From: Candidatus Aegiribacteria sp.
Lineage (GTDB): Bacteria; Fermentibacterota; Fermentibacteria; Fermentibacterales; JCC-6
Assembly: GCA_030642525.1 (NCBI GenBank)
Contig: DAOWNO010000049.1
Location: 1 to 9,528 of the forward strand
DNA length: 9,528 bases
Direction of reading: 5' to 3'
The translations under genes and the position numbers were made by a program. Of the stretch, positions 6,937 through 9,528 are shown in pieces. The notes beneath the pieces were generated by a model, which did not search any database, had not been told where the DNA came from, and saw nothing but the letters and a program-made list of their open reading frames with translations. Each line of letters opens with the position of its first letter. The first letter of the stretch is position 1.

Positions 6937-7025
6937 ACAGTCGGAAAGCCATGTCGCAGAATATCCGATTCGATCTTTCTGAAGAAGCCTATAGTCGATA
7001 GAGTAATATGGTTTCCTGGCTGCTA

Positions 7026-7054
7026 TTGACGGGCATGCTAATGAGAAATATCAT
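7026..7054 (+). promoter_or_regulatory. Sigma-70-type promoter of the TrmB-like regulator gene
   Basis: TTGACG (7026-7031, five of six to TTGACA) and TATCAT (7049-7054, five of six to TATAAT) are separated by exactly 17 bases. Transcription would begin near 7060-7062, about 35 bases before the ATG at 7096. This supports the 7096 start over the in-frame ATG at 7060, which would lie at the transcript's very 5' end. Confidence 0.5.
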
Positions 7055-7055
7055 A

Positions 7056-7071
7056 CACCATGCCTATGGTG
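7056..7071. promoter_or_regulatory. Inverted repeat at the predicted transcription start (operator candidate)
   Basis: CACCAT (7056-7061) and ATGGTG (7066-7071) form a perfect 6-base inverted repeat around GCCT. It begins one base after the predicted -10 box and covers the likely +1, where a bound repressor would block initiation. Autoregulation by the adjacent regulator is an inference. Confidence 0.4.
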
Positions 7072-7095
7072 GTAACAATTGATTCAGGAGTAAAG

Positions 7096-7914
7096 ATGCA
7101 AAACGATCATATTGATATACTGACAGAAATGGGGCTTTCACTGAATGAAGCGAAAGTTTATCTGGCTCTGCTGAAAAAGAAGATATCGCAGGTTGGAGAG
7201 ATTGCTACACTGTCGGGTGTTCCGCAGAAGATGATTTACTACGTGCTGCAGAAACTGATGAGCAAGGGCATGTGTTCACTTGTTCCCGGAAAAGTAAAAA
7301 AATACAAGCCGACTGAACCGGGTATAGGAATTGGAAGTTTTATCACAAGTGCTCAGAAACAGATCGATTCATCGAAACAGATGCTTGATCAATTGGAAAC
7401 GCAATATGAACTCGGCCAGAACGAGACAAGCTCCATAGAGTGCGTCGAGATCATTCAGACTGCGGCAAATGTAGCTCAGAGAGTTCTTTCACTGGAGCGT
7501 CTATCAATAAAAGAAGTGCTGTCTTTCAACAAACCTCCGTATGCGATGTCGGAGCGAAACATGGAAGAAGTGCAGGGTTTGAAAAGAGGAACGAGGTACA
7601 GATCAATTTACCAGATTTCAGAAGCTAGAAATCTGATCCCCAGATCAGTGATGGAAATGTACAGGGATGCTGGTGAAGAGGTGCGAATAGCAGAAACGCT
7701 ACCGATGAAAATGATGATTTTTGACAGCAGGATTCTGATGTTCGTTCTGGAGGAATGTTTAACATCACCGGAAAGTTTCAGTGCCGTGATAGTTCAGCGT
7801 TCAAGCTTAATATGCGGATTGATAGAACTGTTCGAAACGTACTGGTCACAGTCAATGACAGTTGAAGAGTTCAGGGAGAAATACAAAGATTCAATTTCTC
7901 CGGAAAACACATGA
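7096..7914 (+). CDS. TrmB-family transcriptional regulator
   Basis: The 272-residue cytoplasmic DNA-binding protein starts with a winged helix (about residues 5-72): LTEMGLSLNEAKVYLALL, then the helix-turn-helix VGEIATLSGVPQKMIYYVLQKL and a basic wing SLVPGKVKKYKPTEP. A helical linker (about 82-105) leads to a C-terminal effector or dimerisation domain with ERNMEEVQGLKRGTRYRSIY (153-172) and LPMKMMIFDSRILMFVLEE (202-220), as in TrmB-like regulators with a phospholipase-D-like C-terminal fold. TrmB regulators often control sugar or other nutrient genes, but the ligand cannot be read here. AGGAG at 7086-7090 with a 5-base gap fixes the ATG at 7096; the in-frame ATG at 7060 lacks a site and sits at the predicted transcript start. 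The next gene starts 73 bases downstream on the same strand and is its likely target or operon partner. Confidence 0.85.
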   Translation: MQNDHIDILTEMGLSLNEAKVYLALLKKKISQVGEIATLSGVPQKMIYYVLQKLMSKGMCSLVPGKVKKYKPTEPGIGIGSFITSAQKQIDSSKQMLDQLETQYELGQNETSSIECVEIIQTAANVAQRVLSLERLSIKEVLSFNKPPYAMSERNMEEVQGLKRGTRYRSIYQISEARNLIPRSVMEMYRDAGEEVRIAETLPMKMMIFDSRILMFVLEECLTSPESFSAVIVQRSSLICGLIELFETYWSQSMTVEEFREKYKDSISPENT

Positions 7915-7960
7915 TGCTGAGGCAGAAAGAGAATGTTGTTAATTTGATCTGCTAAAGGTT

Positions 7961-7970
7961 ACCAATTGGT
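7961..7970. promoter_or_regulatory. Palindrome before the BNR gene (possible operator)
   Basis: ACCAATTGGT is a perfect 10-base palindrome, flanked by GGTT and TTCC, lying just upstream of the GGGAGGAAG ribosome binding site of the BNR gene. Its position suits transcriptional or translational control. I see no convincing -35/-10 pair in the 73-base gap, so the BNR gene may be read through from the regulator gene. Confidence 0.25.
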
Positions 7971-7987
7971 TTCCAGGGAGGAAGAAA

Positions 7988-9528
7988 ATGAAAAGTGCGA
8001 GAATATTTCACGGTGCGATGATAATATCAGTATTGATGATTCTCTCGGGTATTGCCTGGAGCATCGATATCTCAAACGGTTATTACTACTCAACCGAATC
8101 GAGAGGGCACAATCCGCAGGTGATAACCGCCAGCAATTTCGGTCCTCAGATCTATTACTATTCCGGAGATTACAACAGAACATATTTCCTGTGGATGCAG
8201 CGGGGCGGAGCTGGATATTCTATCGAAAATATGGTTCTGTACTACGACCATGATAGCGAAGAGCTTTCCGAATCATACGGTGTTGAACCCGGAATACCAG
8301 GAGCAACTGACTGTCATGCGCACGGAGCCCTGGTAGTTGCTGATGATGGACACATAATCGTGGTTCATGAAAGGTTGTGGAATACCGGCGGCAGCGGTCA
8401 CAACGGGAAATATCAAATCAAGCGCTCGGTAAATCCCGAAGATCCCTCAGCTGGTTTCACACTGGTGCATGAAACCGGAATGGGTAACTGCTATCCTAAG
8501 ATCTGGAAGACAGCAAATGGTGATCTTTTCGTATCGTCAAGGTATGGAAGCGATAACTATTACGATCATTACAGGATAATGTTCTATAAATCCACTGATA
8601 ACGGCCTTACATGGGATGCCGGAAACATCGTTGTGAACTTTGGAACCGCACGGAACTACTGGGCATATCATGCAAGAATAACACAGAGCGATACTGACGG
8701 AATCCATCTCGCGGTAAATCGGTGTGATCGCGATCCCGGTTACGGTTATCCGGACTGTTATTATCTGAACAGTGAAGACGGCGAGACCTGGACAAACGTT
8801 GATGGTTCCTTCACAAAGAACATCATCACAGATGGACCTCTCACCTGTGATGAGATGGACAGCCACTGCCTTGTGCAGCACCTTCCGGGAAACAACGAAA
8901 TAACCTCTCTAGGTTCCGGATGTTTTTCACCGTCAGGTGACCTATACTTCACCAACTGTGAAACATGGCGCAACAACCCTGATCCTGCCGACTGGTATCT
9001 GCGCTACTGGGAAGATGATGAGTGGAAGAAAGTAGTAATACCTCATAACGGCGAATTCATGTGGATATACGGAATACATTGTATTACAGATGAAGAATTC
9101 GACATTTACATCGAGTACTACGGAACTGCCAAGCGTGAAATACAGAGATGGAAAACAACGGACAGGGGTCAGACCTGGAACGTCGTCGAGGAAATAACCA
9201 GCGCAAGCGATCATGATCACAGATATCCGGTGCTCACATCCAATCTGGACGATTCACCGTATCTTTCATTGACCTCAAGTTATCTGAACGCAACATCCTG
9301 CGCCGATTTCTTCATACTGTCACGGGAGAAGCCAACCACCTCCATAGGAGAACAGTCAACATCAGGAATGCTTACAGATGTGATCCTCAATCAGAACAGC
9401 CCCAACCCCATAAGTCTTCATACAGCGATTTCATATACTCTTTCGGAAACAGGTCCGGTTTCATTAGCTGTTTATGACATCAGCGGAAAACTTGTGGAAA
9501 CCCTTGTTGACGGAGAAGCACAGCAGGA
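7988..9528 (+). CDS. Secreted BNR/Asp-box propeller protein with sorting domain (3' truncated)
   Basis: The frame is open from ATG at 7988 to the right edge (513 codons), so the 3' end is missing. GGGAGGAAG precedes the ATG at good spacing. Residues 1-25 are a signal peptide (hydrophobic 11-23, likely cleavage after AWS). The body resembles BNR_4-type six/seven-bladed propellers found in sialidase-like and polysaccharide-lyase proteins: DCHAHGALVVADDGHIIVVH (108-127) is the typical His-containing blade. Three Asp boxes are visible: STDNGLTW (202-209), NSEDGETW (261-268, variant) and TTDRGQTW (390-397). From residue 468 the FlgD/type IX-like sorting domain begins (NQNSPNP, ISYTLS, VYDISGKLVETLVDG) and runs off the edge. 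An exported carbohydrate-binding or -cleaving role is plausible; no catalytic residues can be assigned. It follows the TrmB-like gene by 73 bases. Confidence 0.85.
   Translation, partial: MKSARIFHGAMIISVLMILSGIAWSIDISNGYYYSTESRGHNPQVITASNFGPQIYYYSGDYNRTYFLWMQRGGAGYSIENMVLYYDHDSEELSESYGVEPGIPGATDCHAHGALVVADDGHIIVVHERLWNTGGSGHNGKYQIKRSVNPEDPSAGFTLVHETGMGNCYPKIWKTANGDLFVSSRYGSDNYYDHYRIMFYKSTDNGLTWDAGNIVVNFGTARNYWAYHARITQSDTDGIHLAVNRCDRDPGYGYPDCYYLNSEDGETWTNVDGSFTKNIITDGPLTCDEMDSHCLVQHLPGNNEITSLGSGCFSPSGDLYFTNCETWRNNPDPADWYLRYWEDDEWKKVVIPHNGEFMWIYGIHCITDEEFDIYIEYYGTAKREIQRWKTTDRGQTWNVVEEITSASDHDHRYPVLTSNLDDSPYLSLTSSYLNATSCADFFILSREKPTTSIGEQSTSGMLTDVILNQNSPNPISLHTAISYTLSETGPVSLAVYDISGKLVETLVDGEAQQ

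Larger units (their letters stand above)
6751..7025. other. Intergenic region with decayed coding sequence
   Basis: No intact gene is seen. The first part holds the hairpin and the sorting-domain remnant listed separately. From about 6937 to 7025 I see nothing recognisable before the promoter of the regulator gene. Confidence 0.6.

Noticed and set aside
7060..7095. Longer N-terminus for the TrmB-like regulator starting at the ATG at 7060
   Set aside because: This ATG lies at the predicted transcription start, inside the inverted repeat, with no ribosome binding site, whereas AGGAG is well placed for 7096.
7966..8253. Plus-strand ORF of 95 codons overlapping the start of the BNR gene
   Set aside because: It is an out-of-frame shadow; the 7988 frame has a signal peptide, Asp boxes and a sorting domain and stays open to the window end.

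Overview
The window reads as part of a bacterial chromosome from the FCB side of the tree (Fibrobacterota/Chlorobiota/Bacteroidota and related candidate phyla such as Fermentibacteria, Cloacimonadota, Eisenbacteria or WOR-3). The main reason is that three secreted proteins end in the same kind of C-terminal module: an N-x-P-[ND]-P start, a short Ig-like beta domain with [FY][DN]I[AS]G, G[VI]YF and a final RR[MI]V. These FlgD-Ig/type IX-secretion-like sorting domains are typical of that group. The phylum assignment is an inference; no rRNA or tRNA gene is visible.

Layout. 1-1125 (+): the 3' end of an acetyltransferase-like protein with a sterol-carrier-type C-terminal domain, followed after 13 bases by a small iron-sulfur flavoprotein; the two look like an operon. 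1244-2167 (-): a phosphate butyryltransferase, convergent with the flavoprotein. 2168-2980: a gene-poor stretch with an AT-rich segment, a long imperfect inverted repeat overlapping a 43-codon ORF, and a short TPR protein on the minus strand that looks like the leftover N-terminus of a longer gene. 3182-4039 (-): a secreted protein with three repeats of about 53 residues and a sorting domain. 4040-4524: a 485-base divergent intergenic region with a 14-base perfect palindrome and a candidate promoter. 4525-6750 (+): a 741-residue secreted protein joining a clan CD (C13/caspase-like) cysteine peptidase domain, a calcium-binding loop, a Kelch propeller and a sorting domain. 6751-7095: intergenic DNA that carries a recognisable remnant of another sorting domain and then a good promoter with an operator-like inverted repeat. 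7096-7914 (+): a TrmB-type transcriptional regulator. 7988 to the right edge (+): a secreted BNR/Asp-box propeller protein with the start of its own sorting domain, cut by the window end and therefore missing from a list of closed ORFs.

How the parts may work together. The left third is ordinary metabolism: redox flavoprotein and acyl-phosphate chemistry. The right two thirds are dominated by surface or secreted proteins built from beta-propeller or propeller-like repeats plus one shared anchoring module. The TrmB-like regulator sits directly upstream of the BNR protein on the same strand and may control it or be co-transcribed with it. The peptidase-Kelch protein and the three-repeat protein are divergently transcribed from a common region. 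I see no CRISPR array, phage, integrase or transposase. The most unusual items are the peptidase-Kelch-sorting-domain architecture and the evidence of gene decay (TPR stub, sorting-domain remnant).
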